Source: Pseudomonas zanjanensis
GTDB taxonomy: Bacteria > Pseudomonadota > Gammaproteobacteria > Pseudomonadales > Pseudomonadaceae
DNA length: 64,000 bases
Direction of reading: 5' to 3'
NCBI RefSeq assembly: GCF_014268745.2
Contig: NZ_JABWRB020000001.1
Coordinates: 930,001-994,000, forward strand
The notes under the pieces were generated by a model. The model had not been told where the DNA came from. It was given only the letters and a program-made list of their open reading frames with translations, and ran no database searches. The position numbers were made by a program, and so were the translations under genes. The first letter of the stretch is position 1. Every line of letters begins with the position of its first letter. Positions 37,926-49,465 of this stretch are shown here, piece by piece.

Positions 37926-38615
37926 ATGGACAAACAGCACAAGGCCAGTATTGACGGGGATCAATGGGCGCGGTGCGTGGAGCAACATGGCTGGTTGTGG
38001 ACGGCCGCGCGGCCCGGGGTGTGCGCCGAACCACCGACCCTGATCCTGGCCCACGGTGCCGGTGCGCCGATGGACAGCGGCTTCATGGAGGAAATGGCCG
38101 CACGCCTTGCCGCACAAGGCGTCAACGTGTTGCGCTTCGAGTTTCCCTACATGGCCCAGCGGCGTCTGGATGGCGGCAAGCGTCCACCGAACCCGGCGCC
38201 CAAGCTGCTCGAATGCTGGCGAGAGGTGTACGCCAAGGTGCGGCCTTATGTCGCTGGGCGGCTGGCCATTGGCGGCAAGTCCATGGGGGGGCGCATGGCG
38301 AGCCTGCTGGCCGATGAGCTGGGCGCCGATGCGCTGGTATGCCTGGGCTATCCCTTCTACGCGGTGGGCAAGCCGGAGAAACCGCGGGTCGAGCATCTGG
38401 CGGCATTGAAGACCCGCACGTTGATTGTCCAGGGCGAGCGGGATGCGTTGGGTAATCGGGAGGCGGTGCAGGGCTACACCTTGTCACCCAGCATCGAGGT
38501 GTTGTGGTTGGTGGCGGGGGATCATGACCTCAAGCCGCTGAAGGTTTCGGGGTTCAGTCATGAGCAGCATTTGGAGGCGGCGGCGAGAACGGTGGCGGCG
38601 TTTCTTCAGGATTGA
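37926..38615 (+). CDS. Alpha/beta hydrolase, KANL3/Tex30-type
   Basis: A 229-residue soluble protein with the alpha/beta-hydrolase fold. [20 protein letters not shown] forms the oxyanion region, [11 protein letters not shown] contains the nucleophile serine elbow (about residue 120), and late D and H residues (QGERDALG and GDHDLKPL) complete the triad. Substrate unknown. It is divergent from ccoN2, and its 5' coding sequence contains the Anr box expected to drive that operon, so its start region has a double use. No clear ribosome binding site beyond GCGAGG. Confidence 0.85.
   Translation: MDKQHKASIDGDQWARCVEQHGWLWTAARPGVCAEPPTLILAHGAGAPMDSGFMEEMAARLAAQGVNVLRFEFPYMAQRRLDGGKRPPNPAPKLLECWREVYAKVRPYVAGRLAIGGKSMGGRMASLLADELGADALVCLGYPFYAVGKPEKPRVEHLAALKTRTLIVQGERDALGNREAVQGYTLSPSIEVLWLVAGDHDLKPLKVSGFSHEQHLEAAARTVAAFLQD
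37951..37964 (-). promoter_or_regulatory. Anr box of the cco2 operon, inside the hydrolase gene
   Basis: TTGAC-GGGG-ATCAA, 9 of 10 consensus positions, centred about 128 bp before the ccoN2 ATG. The expected -10 (about 37923–37928, CATGCT on the minus strand) is only a partial match. Confidence 0.75.
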
Positions 38616-38633
38616 TAGCGTCTGTCCTGGCCT

Positions 38634-38719
38634 CTTCGCGAGCAAGCCCGCTCCCACATTTTAGAATGCGTTCGCATGAACAACTGCAATCCCCTGTGGG
38701 AGCGGGCTTGCTCGCGAAG
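38634..38719. repeat. REP pair, family A, reversed orientation
   Basis: GCGAGCAAGCCCGCTCCCAC first and GTGGGAGCGGGCTTGCTCGC second, about 45 bp apart, between the convergent hydrolase and aer genes. Confidence 0.9.
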
Positions 38720-38755
38720 ATGGTTCATAACGCGACACCACTTTTGAATTGGCAA

Positions 38756-38790
38756 TAAAAAACCGGGGAGCAACACCTTCCCGGTTTTTT
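38756..38790 (-). terminator. Intrinsic terminator of the aer-like gene
   Basis: AAAAACCGGG…CCCGGTTTTTT stem symmetrical on both strands, just after the aer-like stop; probably bidirectional with the hydrolase gene. Confidence 0.85.
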
Positions 38791-38806
38791 ACTGGGCAGG
38801 CATCTA

Positions 38807-40372
38807 TCAGCGGTTGAACCGCTCCACCAACGAATACTGCGTATTGGCTGTCCGGGTCAGCTCTTCGCTGAGCAGCGCCGAGCTGTGGGCCTGTCCCGAA
38901 GTCTGGTCGGCCAGTTCCGAGATGTTGCTGATGTTGCGGCTGATCTCCTCGGCCACTGAGCTTTGTTCCTCGGTGGCAGCGGCGATCTGGGTGGCCATGT
39001 CCGTGATATGCGCCACGGCTTCGCTGATGCCCACCAACGCCTGGTCCGCTTCCATGACTCGCGCCACGCCTTCTTCGGCCTGGCGGTTGCCGGCGTCCAT
39101 GGTTTGCACGGCGTTGGTGGCGGTCTGCTGGAGCTTGGCGATCAGCGCGTGGATCTGCCCGGTGGACTCGCTGGTGCGTTGCGCCAGTTGCCTTACCTCG
39201 TCGGCCACCACGGCAAAGCCACGGCCCATCTCGCCGGCACGGGCCGCTTCGATGGCCGCGTTGAGGGCCAGCAGGTTGGTCTGGTCGGCGATGCCTTTGA
39301 TCACGTCGACCACGCCACCGATCTCATCGCTGTCCTTGGCCAGTTGGGTGACGGTTTGACCGGTCTCACCCACCACCACCGATAGCCGCTCGATGGCTTC
39401 GCGGGTTTCCCCGGCGATGTCGCGGCCGCGGCTGGTCAGGCGATTGGCTTCCTGGGTGGCATCGGCGGTGCGCTGCACGTGGCTGGCGACCTCCTGGGTC
39501 GTTGCCGCCATCTGGTTGACGGCCGTGGCGACCTGTTCGGTTTCCACCCGCTGACGTTCCAGGCCGCTGGAGCTGTCGTGGGCCAGGGTATTGGACTGGC
39601 GAGCCTGGTCGTTGAGGTGTTCGGCGGTGTCCTGCAGGCGGGTCAGGCAGGTTTTCAGGCGCGCTTGCTGGCTGAGGATCGACATCTCCAGGCGTGCCTG
39701 GACGCCGCGGCTGTCGGTGTACATCCGCGCGATCAGCGGGTCGGAGGTGGTTTGTTCGGCCAGGCGCAGCAGGCGCTTGATCCCGCGTTGCTGCCATTGC
39801 AGGCCCATCAGCCCCAAGGGCACCGACAGCAGGGCAGCCAGGGCAAAGCCCCAGGAAGAATTCAGAAACGCGCCGACGACGAAGCCCAGCTGGCTGACCA
39901 GGATGAACGGCAGCCAGTCCTGCAGTATCGGCAACCACTTGTCGCTGCCCGGCACTGCGGACTTGCCCTGGTTGATGCGTTGGTAGAGGGCTTCGGCGCG
40001 GCCGATCTGCTCGGCGGTGGGCTTGACCCGCACCGACTCGTAGCCGACCACCTGATTGCCCTCGAACACGGGCGTGACATAGGCGTTGACCCAGTAATGG
40101 TCACCGCTCTTGCAGCGATTCTTGACGATGCCCATCCATGGCAAGCCTTGTTTCAGCGTGCCCCACATGTGCGCGAACACGGCGGAGGGGACATCGGGAT
40201 GGCGCACGAGATTGTGCGGCGCACGGATCAGTTCTTCCTTCGAATACCCGCTGACTTCAACGAAAGCATCGTTGCAGTAAGTGATCACACCCTTGGTGTC
40301 TGTGGTGGAAATCAATCGTTGCTGGGCCGGGAAGGTCCTTTCGCGTTGTGTGACGGGTTGGTTGTTACGCAT
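38807..40372 (-). CDS. aer: PAS-containing methyl-accepting chemotaxis protein, Aer-like
   Basis: A 521-residue aerotaxis-type receptor. An N-terminal PAS domain (about 18–115: [20 protein letters not shown], later [19 protein letters not shown]) would bind FAD. A hydrophobic stretch of two short membrane segments (about 150–200) leads to a long cytoplasmic signalling domain with the conserved tip [20 protein letters not shown] and [15 protein letters not shown]. No periplasmic sensing domain, as expected for Aer. The position between the cco operons and acnA matches aer of P. aeruginosa. FAD binding is inferred. Confidence 0.9.
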   Translation of the reverse strand: MRNNQPVTQRERTFPAQQRLISTTDTKGVITYCNDAFVEVSGYSKEELIRAPHNLVRHPDVPSAVFAHMWGTLKQGLPWMGIVKNRCKSGDHYWVNAYVTPVFEGNQVVGYESVRVKPTAEQIGRAEALYQRINQGKSAVPGSDKWLPILQDWLPFILVSQLGFVVGAFLNSSWGFALAALLSVPLGLMGLQWQQRGIKRLLRLAEQTTSDPLIARMYTDSRGVQARLEMSILSQQARLKTCLTRLQDTAEHLNDQARQSNTLAHDSSSGLERQRVETEQVATAVNQMAATTQEVASHVQRTADATQEANRLTSRGRDIAGETREAIERLSVVVGETGQTVTQLAKDSDEIGGVVDVIKGIADQTNLLALNAAIEAARAGEMGRGFAVVADEVRQLAQRTSESTGQIHALIAKLQQTATNAVQTMDAGNRQAEEGVARVMEADQALVGISEAVAHITDMATQIAAATEEQSSVAEEISRNISNISELADQTSGQAHSSALLSEELTRTANTQYSLVERFNR

Positions 40373-40449
40373 GGTGTGTAGATCCGCAAGGCTTTGAAAG
40401 GTTGTCGGCGTCGTCAGGTTTTAGTTGAAGTTATTTTTGCCTGTCGCTA

Positions 40450-41238
40450 TCACGCCAGCATCGGGTAGGTAAAGAGGGCGAAATGAAGCAGGTTGAGCAA
40501 AAAATGCGTAGCGACCGCCGCGCCCAGGCCGCCAAAACGATACGCCAGGCCGTAACCGACGCCCGCCAGGCCCGACAACAGCACCCACTGCCAGCCCGCG
40601 CCGGCATGCACCAGGCCGAACAGCAGCGAGGCCAGGAGCAGCGCCAGGTTGTCGCCCTGGGCCAAATGTTTGAAGCGTCGACTCAACCCCCCCTGAATGT
40701 AGCCACGAAACAGCGCTTCCTCCACGATCGTGACCAATAAAAGATTATTAGCGGTCCACAACCAGGCGTGATCCGGCCACTTCGGCGCCCAGTGGACCAT
40801 GCCCAGCAGCACAGCCCCGCCGAGGGCCAGCATCGCGCTCAGCCCCAAGCCCAGTGCCGTGGCCTGGACGGACAGGCGCAGTGAGCGCCGGCCGACGATC
40901 CAGGGGCAGGCCAGCAATAGCCAGAAACCGATCAGCGGCTTGTCCTGGTTCAGGTACATGGCAAACGGCACGGCATCATCGGTCAAACGCTGGGGGGCGA
41001 TGGCCCGGCCGTTAAAGAAGCCAGGCATCCAGTGCAGGGCCAATGCCAGGGCCATGACAATGAACAGCGCATGCCCGAGAAACTGGCCAACCGGTGTCTG
41101 TTGCTGGCGAACCGCATACCCGGCGAACAGCAGCAGCGCAACCGAGATGGCCGCGGTCCAGGCCAACTGGCCGTAGAGCAGCGACAAGCCATAGCCGGTG
41201 GAAAGAAAGGCCAGGTGAAGCCAGGATAGAGCGGGCAT
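40450..41238 (-). CDS. CPBP-family intramembrane metalloprotease
   Basis: A 262-residue polytopic membrane protein from MPALSWLHLAFLSTGYG with about seven to eight hydrophobic segments. The CPBP (Rce1-like) motifs are all present near the C-terminus: EEALFRG (EExxxR), FGLVHA (FxxxH) and THFLLNLLHF (HxxxN). Such proteins cleave or modify membrane peptides; function here is unknown. The frame extends 27 codons upstream, but AAGGAT before this ATG and the membrane start favour 41238. Confidence 0.85.
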   Translation of the reverse strand: MPALSWLHLAFLSTGYGLSLLYGQLAWTAAISVALLLFAGYAVRQQQTPVGQFLGHALFIVMALALALHWMPGFFNGRAIAPQRLTDDAVPFAMYLNQDKPLIGFWLLLACPWIVGRRSLRLSVQATALGLGLSAMLALGGAVLLGMVHWAPKWPDHAWLWTANNLLLVTIVEEALFRGYIQGGLSRRFKHLAQGDNLALLLASLLFGLVHAGAGWQWVLLSGLAGVGYGLAYRFGGLGAAVATHFLLNLLHFALFTYPMLA

Positions 41239-41551
41239 ACAACATCCTTTTAGCGGGAGAACTCTGGGCGAGGGCGGCCGTCGGGTCTTCGACGCCACTG
41301 TGTCGCGCAAAGAGCACATTTGTGTCCATGCAGATTCATGCGCAGGAGGGGCAAGCAGTTGGCTGGCGCGGTTGTGTGGGTGCCGGCGGGATTATAGGCG
41401 GGTCGATACAAAACATCGCCCGTTAAGAGGTGAATAACAGTCAGCGAGCCGCAGAACCTGTGGGAGCGGGCTTGCTCGCGAAAGCGGTGTGCCTGGCAGC
41501 ATCAATGTTGACTGTTTCACTGCCTTCGCGAGCAAGCCCGCTCCCACAATT
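41239..41551. other. Gap between the CPBP gene and acnA
   Basis: About 310 bp; it holds the upstream region of the CPBP gene and one family-A REP pair. Nothing else is recognised. Confidence 0.6.
41460..41547. repeat. REP pair, family A
   Basis: Inverted GTGGGAGCGGGCTTGCTCGC units; the right one ends only five bases from the acnA stop codon. Confidence 0.92.
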
Positions 41552-44293
<2,742 letters not shown>

Positions 44294-44465
44294 TGAAATC
44301 ACTCCTTTGAGTCCGCACGGCTACGGACTGACGGAACGGACAGAGCCTTTAACCTAGCCCTGTTTTGAGCGTATGACTAATCACTGGACTCTATTGCAAG
44401 GTTCGCGGTTCCGAACTCCGCTATCATGCGGCGGTTTTCGTGACAGGCTTTGCTACGGAGTTTCA

Positions 44466-45539
44466 ATGAACACGCTTTTTATGCACTGCCGGCCGGGCTT
44501 CGAAGGCGAGGTCTGTTCCGAGATCGCCGAACATGCGGCTCGGCTCAACGTGGCCGGCTATGCCAAGGCCAAGCCGGCCAGCGCCTGCGCCGAATTTGTC
44601 TGCACGCAAGAGGACGGCGCCGAACGGCTGATGTGTGGGCAGCGTTTTGCCGAGCTGATTTTCCCGCGCCAGTGGGCGCGGGGCACGTTCATTGACTTGC
44701 CGGAAACCGACCGTATCAGCGTCATCCTGGCCCACATGAGCGGCTTCCCAGTCTGTGGCAGCTTATGGCTCGAGGTGGTCGACACCAATGACGGCAAGGA
44801 ACTGTCGAACTTCTGCAAGAAATTCGAAGGCCCGCTGCGCAAGGCGTTGAGCGGGGCTGGCAAGTTGGTGGACGATCCGCGCAAGCCGCGCCTGCTGCTG
44901 ACCTTCAAGAGTGGTCGCGAAGTCTTCCTGGGCCTGGCGGACGCGGATAATTCGGCGATGTGGCCGATGGGCATCCCGCGCCTCAAGTTCCCCCGGGAGG
45001 CGCCAAGCCGCTCCACCCTCAAGCTCGAAGAAGCCTGGCACCATTTCATCCCCCGGGACCAGTGGGACGAGCGCCTGCACAGTGACATGACCGGCGTGGA
45101 CCTCGGCGCCGCGCCGGGCGGTTGGACCTGGCAACTGGTCAACCGCGGCATGCTGGTGACGGCCATCGACAACGGCCCGATGGCCGAAAGCCTGATGGAT
45201 ACCGGCCTGGTGCAGCATCTGATGGCGGACGGCTTCACGTTCAAGCCCAAGCAGCCGGTGGATTGGATGGTCTGCGACATCGTCGAAAAGCCCGCGCGCA
45301 ACGCGGCGATGCTGGAGGAGTGGATTGGCGAAGGGCATTGCCGCGAGGCTGTGGTCAACCTCAAGCTGCCTATGAAACAGCGTTATGCCGAGGTGAAACG
45401 CCTGCTCGAACGCATCGCCGAGGGTTTCAAGGCCCGGGGTGTCCAGGTTGAGATCGGTTGCAAGCAGCTGTACCACGACCGCGAGGAAGTGACGTGCCAT
45501 CTGCGGCGGCTGGATACCAAAAAGCCGAAGTCCCGCTGA
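44466..45539 (+). CDS. rlmM: 23S rRNA 2'-O-ribose methyltransferase RlmM
   Basis: Methylates the ribose of C2498 (E. coli numbering) in 23S rRNA. 357 residues from MNTLFMHCRPGFEGEVC. The N-terminal half carries a THUMP-like region; the Rossmann methyltransferase domain starts with the SAM-binding motif GVDLGAAPGGWTWQL (about residue 212) and contains the D-K-E-type residues in WMVCDIVEKP and VVNLKLPMKQ. ACGGAG before ATG 44466 supports the start; an upstream frame extension is not family-like. Confidence 0.94.
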   Translation: MNTLFMHCRPGFEGEVCSEIAEHAARLNVAGYAKAKPASACAEFVCTQEDGAERLMCGQRFAELIFPRQWARGTFIDLPETDRISVILAHMSGFPVCGSLWLEVVDTNDGKELSNFCKKFEGPLRKALSGAGKLVDDPRKPRLLLTFKSGREVFLGLADADNSAMWPMGIPRLKFPREAPSRSTLKLEEAWHHFIPRDQWDERLHSDMTGVDLGAAPGGWTWQLVNRGMLVTAIDNGPMAESLMDTGLVQHLMADGFTFKPKQPVDWMVCDIVEKPARNAAMLEEWIGEGHCREAVVNLKLPMKQRYAEVKRLLERIAEGFKARGVQVEIGCKQLYHDREEVTCHLRRLDTKKPKSR

Positions 45540-45558
45540 AGCTATGGAGCGAGCTTTT

Positions 45559-45667
45559 GTGGCGAGGGAGCTTGCTCCCGCTGGGTTGCGAAGCAACCCC
45601 AATGTCCTGTTGGGCTCCTAAAGTGACGACTGCTTCGCAGCCGAGCGGGAGCAAGCTCCCTCGCCAC
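45559..45667. repeat. REP pair, family B
   Basis: Inverted GTGGCGAGGGAGCTTGCTCC units with inner GGTTGCGAAGCAACC and CTGCTTCGCAG hairpins, between rlmM and tusA. Confidence 0.92.
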
Positions 45668-45736
45668 AGGGCTGATGTACATCTGTTAAGAGCGCCGGCA
45701 TTGCGCGACAATGCCGGCCAGTTTCAGGAGTAGAAC

Positions 45737-45988
45737 ATGAGTGAAATGAACGACACGCCGGTCGACGGCACACTGGATGCCACGGGCCTCAATTGCCCGG
45801 AACCGGTGATGATGCTGCACCAGCACATCCGTGACCTGGCCCCCGGTGGCCTGTTGAAAGTCATCGCCACCGACCCCTCGACTCGCCGCGACATCCCCAA
45901 GTTTTGCGTGTTCCTGGATCACGAACTGGTGGCCCAGCAGGAAGAGGCTGGTACCTACCTCTACTGGATCCGCAAGAAACTCGCTTAA
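45737..45988 (+). CDS. tusA: Sulfur carrier protein TusA
   Basis: An 83-residue persulfide carrier that passes sulfur for tRNA 2-thiouridine synthesis and other sulfur pathways. The SirA/TusA motif [12 protein letters not shown] holds the active cysteine C20. CAGGAG upstream supports the ATG. Its last 4 bp overlap the convergent MATE gene (shared TTAA). Confidence 0.94.
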   Translation: MSEMNDTPVDGTLDATGLNCPEPVMMLHQHIRDLAPGGLLKVIATDPSTRRDIPKFCVFLDHELVAQQEEAGTYLYWIRKKLA

Positions 45989-47388
45989 TCCGTCGAGTGG
46001 CTGACGCGGATCTGCTTGCGTGCGCTGCGTGTCAGGCGGATCGACAACATCAGCGCCGCGCAGCTCAGGCCTACGATCAGGCCTTGCCACAACCCGCTCG
46101 GGCCGCTGGCCGCGCCGAGCCAGTCGGTCAGGCCCAGCGCGTAGCCCACCGGCAGGCCGATGCCCCAATAGGCGAACAGGGTCAGGATCATCGTCACACG
46201 GGTGTCCTGGTAGCCGCGCAACGCGCCTGCCGCCGTGACCTGGATCGCATCGGAAAACTGGAACAGCGCCGCGTAGACGATCAGCATCGACGCCACTTCG
46301 ATCACCACCGGGTCGGCGGTATAGATCGCCGCGATAGGCCCGCGCAATGCGAACATCAGGCTCGCCGACAGGCAGGCGTACGCCAGGGCCGTGCCCATGC
46401 CCACCCCGGCGGCAAAGCGCGCTTCACGGGGCTGGCGACGGCCCAAGGCCTGGCCGACCCGCACCGTGACAGCCATGCCCAGGGAGTAGGGGATCATGAA
46501 CACCAGGGAGCTGAAGTTCAGCGCGATCTGGTGCCCGGCCACCACCGTGGCCCCGAGGCTGCCGATCAGCAGCGCGATCACCGCGAAGATACTCGACTCG
46601 GCGAACACCGCGATGCCAATTGGCAGGCCGATGCCCAGCAGGCGCTTGATCACTGTCCATTGCGGCCAGTCGAAACGGCTGAACAACCGACTCGACTGAT
46701 AGGCCGGTGCCCAACGGGCCCAACCGGCCATGCCCAGGGCCATGAACCACATCACGATGGCCGTGGCCCAGCCGCAACCGACGCCGCCCATGGCGGGCAC
46801 GCCCAGGTGCCCGTAGATGAAGATGTAATTGAGCGGAATGTTCAATGCCAGCCCGCACAGCCCCAGCACCATTGCCGGTCGCGTGCGGCCCAGGCCATCG
46901 CTGAAGCAGCGCAGCACGTGATACAGCGCCACGGCCGGCAGGCCCGTGCCGATGCCACGCAGGTATTCCATGCAGGGGCCGATCAATTCGGGATCGACCT
47001 TCATGATGTGCAGGATCGGTTCGGCGCTGAACAGCGCCAGGGTCGCGAGCAAACCCACCACCAGCGCCAGCCACAGTGCCTGGCGCACCAGCGGCCCGAT
47101 TTCGTCGAACGTGCCGGCACCGAAGCGCTGGGCCACTTTTGGCGTGGTCGCCAGCAACGTGCCGGTCATCAACAGGAACACCGGTACCCAAATCGAGTTG
47201 CCCAGGGCCACGGCCGCCAAGTCCCGTGGGCCGACCCGACCGGCCATCACCGCATCGACAAAGCCCATGGCGGTGGTCGCCAGTTGCGCCACCATGATCG
47301 GCACGGCCAAGGCCAGCAGGGTCTTGAATTCCAGACGCACCCGGGCCGGGCGGGAAAGGGTGGCAGGAGAGTCGATGACAGGATTCAC
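45985..47388 (-). CDS. MATE-family multidrug efflux pump (NorM-like)
   Basis: A 467-residue inner-membrane antiporter of the MATE family. Twelve hydrophobic segments in two repeats; the first begins [20 protein letters not shown] and includes [20 protein letters not shown], the typical MATE signature, and the second repeat has [18 protein letters not shown]. NorM pumps expel cationic drugs in exchange for sodium or protons; substrate is not predictable. Convergent 4-bp overlap with tusA; divergent from pdxB. Confidence 0.92.
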   Translation of the reverse strand: MNPVIDSPATLSRPARVRLEFKTLLALAVPIMVAQLATTAMGFVDAVMAGRVGPRDLAAVALGNSIWVPVFLLMTGTLLATTPKVAQRFGAGTFDEIGPLVRQALWLALVVGLLATLALFSAEPILHIMKVDPELIGPCMEYLRGIGTGLPAVALYHVLRCFSDGLGRTRPAMVLGLCGLALNIPLNYIFIYGHLGVPAMGGVGCGWATAIVMWFMALGMAGWARWAPAYQSSRLFSRFDWPQWTVIKRLLGIGLPIGIAVFAESSIFAVIALLIGSLGATVVAGHQIALNFSSLVFMIPYSLGMAVTVRVGQALGRRQPREARFAAGVGMGTALAYACLSASLMFALRGPIAAIYTADPVVIEVASMLIVYAALFQFSDAIQVTAAGALRGYQDTRVTMILTLFAYWGIGLPVGYALGLTDWLGAASGPSGLWQGLIVGLSCAALMLSIRLTRSARKQIRVSHSTD

Positions 47389-47506
47389 AGGCGAAGCGTC
47401 CGAGAGAAATTAGCGCAAGGCGGCGAATTCTACGCCTTGACGCTGTGGTCAGGAAAAAAGCTGTGTTGTGGATTTGTAATCGTCAACGTCTGCCCGGGTA
47501 GTTTCT

Positions 47507-47598
47507 GTGGCGAGGGAGCTTGCTCCCGCTGGACTGCGAAGCAGGCCAAAAAGCGGGCGGCTGCTTCGCACCCGAGCGGGAGCAAGCTCCCTCGCCAC
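47507..47598. repeat. REP pair, family B
   Basis: Inverted GTGGCGAGGGAGCTTGCTCC units about 45 bp apart between the divergent MATE and pdxB genes, so here a REP pair lies in a promoter-side gap rather than at gene ends. Confidence 0.92.
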
Positions 47599-47679
47599 AA
47601 ACGCGTTCACTGAGGCAATGGACTGGCCCATCGACGCGAGGAACGCCTACACTGCCCCTCCCGCCAAAGGAGCTCTGCC

Positions 47680-48822
47680 ATGCTGATCGTCGCCGACGAA
47701 AACATCCCCCTGCTTGATGCGTTTTTCCACGGGTTCGGCGAAATCCGCCGGGTACCGGGCCGGGGAATCGACCGGACGATGGTCGAGCAAGCCGATGTGC
47801 TGCTGGTGCGTTCGGTCAGCCAGGTCAATCGGGCGCTGCTGGAGGGTAGCAAGGTACGCTTCGTCGGCACATGCACCATCGGCACCGATCACCTGGACCT
47901 GGATTATCTGGCCGAGGCCGGTATTCACTGGGCCAGCGCACCCGGTTGCAACGCCCGTGGCGTGGTGGACTACGTGTTGGGCAGCCTGATGACCCTGGCG
48001 GAAATCGAAGGCGTGGCGCTCGCGCAGCGGACCTTCGGCGTGGTCGGCGCAGGGCAGGTGGGCGGGCGGTTGATCGAACTGCTCAAGGGCCTGGGCTGGA
48101 CCGTCAAGGTCTGCGATCCGCCGCGTCAGGCCGCCGAGGGCGGTGACTATGTGAGCCTGGAACAGATCATCGAGCAATGCGATGTGATCAGCCTGCACAC
48201 CCCGTTGACCCGCGACGGCGAGCAACCGACCTGGCACCTGTTCGACGAAGCGCGCCTGAACCAGCTCAAGCCCGGCACCTGGCTGATCAATGCGGCCCGC
48301 GGCCCGGTGATCGACAACGCCGCGCTACGCGAAGTGTTGCTGGAGCGCGAAGACCTGCAGGCGGTGCTGGATGTCTGGGAGCAGGAGCCCACCGTTGATG
48401 TGGACCTGGCCGATTTGTGCGTGATAGCTACCCCGCACATTGCCGGTTACAGCCTCGATGGTCGTCAGCGCGGCACCGCCCAGATCTACCAGGCCTTGTG
48501 CGCTTTCCTGGAACAGCCGGTTGAAGTCAGCCTCAGCGACCTGTTGCCTCGGCCTTGGCTCGGTGGCATCACCCTGGATGCCGCAACCGACCCGGCCTGG
48601 GCCTTGGCGGCGTTGTGCCGGAGCGTGTACGACCCCCGTGGCGACGACGCAAACTTTCGCCGCAGCCTGGTGGGCACGGTCAGCGAGCAACGCAGCGCGT
48701 TCGACGCCTTGCGCAAGCATTATCCGCCACGGCGGGAAATCGACAGCTTGAAGGTTCGTATCGAAGGGCAGTCGGCGACCTTGCAACAGATCGTGACGGC
48801 GCTGGGTGCCACCGCTATTTAA
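47680..48822 (+). CDS. pdxB: Erythronate-4-phosphate dehydrogenase
   Basis: Second step of de novo pyridoxal phosphate synthesis. 380 residues, D-2-hydroxyacid dehydrogenase family: [16 protein letters not shown] at the start, NAD-binding [16 protein letters not shown] (about 118–133), [11 protein letters not shown] with the catalytic arginine, and [15 protein letters not shown] with the catalytic histidine, followed by the PdxB-specific C-terminal dimerisation domain. AAGGAG before the ATG. Confidence 0.95.
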   Translation: MLIVADENIPLLDAFFHGFGEIRRVPGRGIDRTMVEQADVLLVRSVSQVNRALLEGSKVRFVGTCTIGTDHLDLDYLAEAGIHWASAPGCNARGVVDYVLGSLMTLAEIEGVALAQRTFGVVGAGQVGGRLIELLKGLGWTVKVCDPPRQAAEGGDYVSLEQIIEQCDVISLHTPLTRDGEQPTWHLFDEARLNQLKPGTWLINAARGPVIDNAALREVLLEREDLQAVLDVWEQEPTVDVDLADLCVIATPHIAGYSLDGRQRGTAQIYQALCAFLEQPVEVSLSDLLPRPWLGGITLDAATDPAWALAALCRSVYDPRGDDANFRRSLVGTVSEQRSAFDALRKHYPPRREIDSLKVRIEGQSATLQQIVTALGATAI

Positions 48823-48836
48823 GTGTGACCGCTCTT

Positions 48837-48945
48837 GTGGCGAGGGAGCTTGCTCCCGCTCGGCTGCGAAGCAGTCGTCGCTTTTTGGAATCCAAAAGGC
48901 ATTAGGGTCGCTTCGCAACCCAGCGGGAGCAAGCTCCCTCGCCAC
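48837..48945. repeat. REP pair, family B
   Basis: Inverted GTGGCGAGGGAGCTTGCTCC units with inner CTGCGAAGCAG. The right edge is followed by a tandem 14-bp duplication (48939–48966). Confidence 0.92.
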
Positions 48946-48984
48946 AAGAGCCTCGCCACAAGAGCCTGCAAAATCAGCAGGCAT

Positions 48985-49012
48985 AAAAAACCCGACATCA
49001 AGGTCGGGTTCA
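48985..49012 (-). terminator. Intrinsic terminator of the small unknown gene
   Basis: AACCCGAC-ATCAAG-GTCGGGTT, with TTTTTT on the minus strand, 17 bp after the stop of the 59-residue gene. Confidence 0.85.
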
Positions 49013-49028
49013 ATCGAGACGGGCTGTA

Positions 49029-49208
49029 TCACTTTTGTTCGGCAGGCTTGACCAGTCGTTTTTCCAACTCGCCACAGGCTTTGCGAATCATGTCTTCGGT
49101 GATCGGTACTTCGCGCCCTTGTTCATCGATGAACGAGCAGCCCAGAGATTGGTCCGGTTGCGTTCGGATTACTTGAATCTTGTCGTCGCTGCTGTGTTGC
49201 AAGGACAT
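49029..49208 (-). CDS. Small conserved-type hypothetical protein
   Basis: A 59-residue acidic-to-neutral protein (MSLQHSSDDKIQVIRTQPDQ, then SLGCSFIDEQGREVPITEDM). No membrane segment or recognised motif. GAGGAGA six bases before ATG 49208, a proper terminator and pseudomonad-like codon use support a real gene. Function unknown; it lies between pdxB (opposite strand) and an ABC exporter. Confidence 0.75.
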   Translation of the reverse strand: MSLQHSSDDKIQVIRTQPDQSLGCSFIDEQGREVPITEDMIRKACGELEKRLVKPAEQK

Positions 49209-49465
49209 GGCCTGTCTCCTCATCAGGTTGTGTGCCTACTTTAATGTCGCCAGGTGACCGAGCCATGACACTCCTTGCAGGTTCATGGCGACACCTCCAC
49301 TCAATCAGAAACACAGTCGCGTTTCCAGCCAGACTTTAGACCGATAACATCTAGCGGCTAGTCGTCGTGGTCATATTTAACCTGACTCATTCTGATTCAA
49401 CCTGGTTCCGTTGCGTTTCGACCGCGCGGGCCGGCCTTTTCCTGCTGAATTATCGGACGCCTTTG

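Noticed and set aside
37830..38396. N-terminal extension of ccoN2 by 189 codons
   Set aside because: The extension is antisense to the hydrolase gene and unlike CcoN1, which starts at the position equivalent to 37829.
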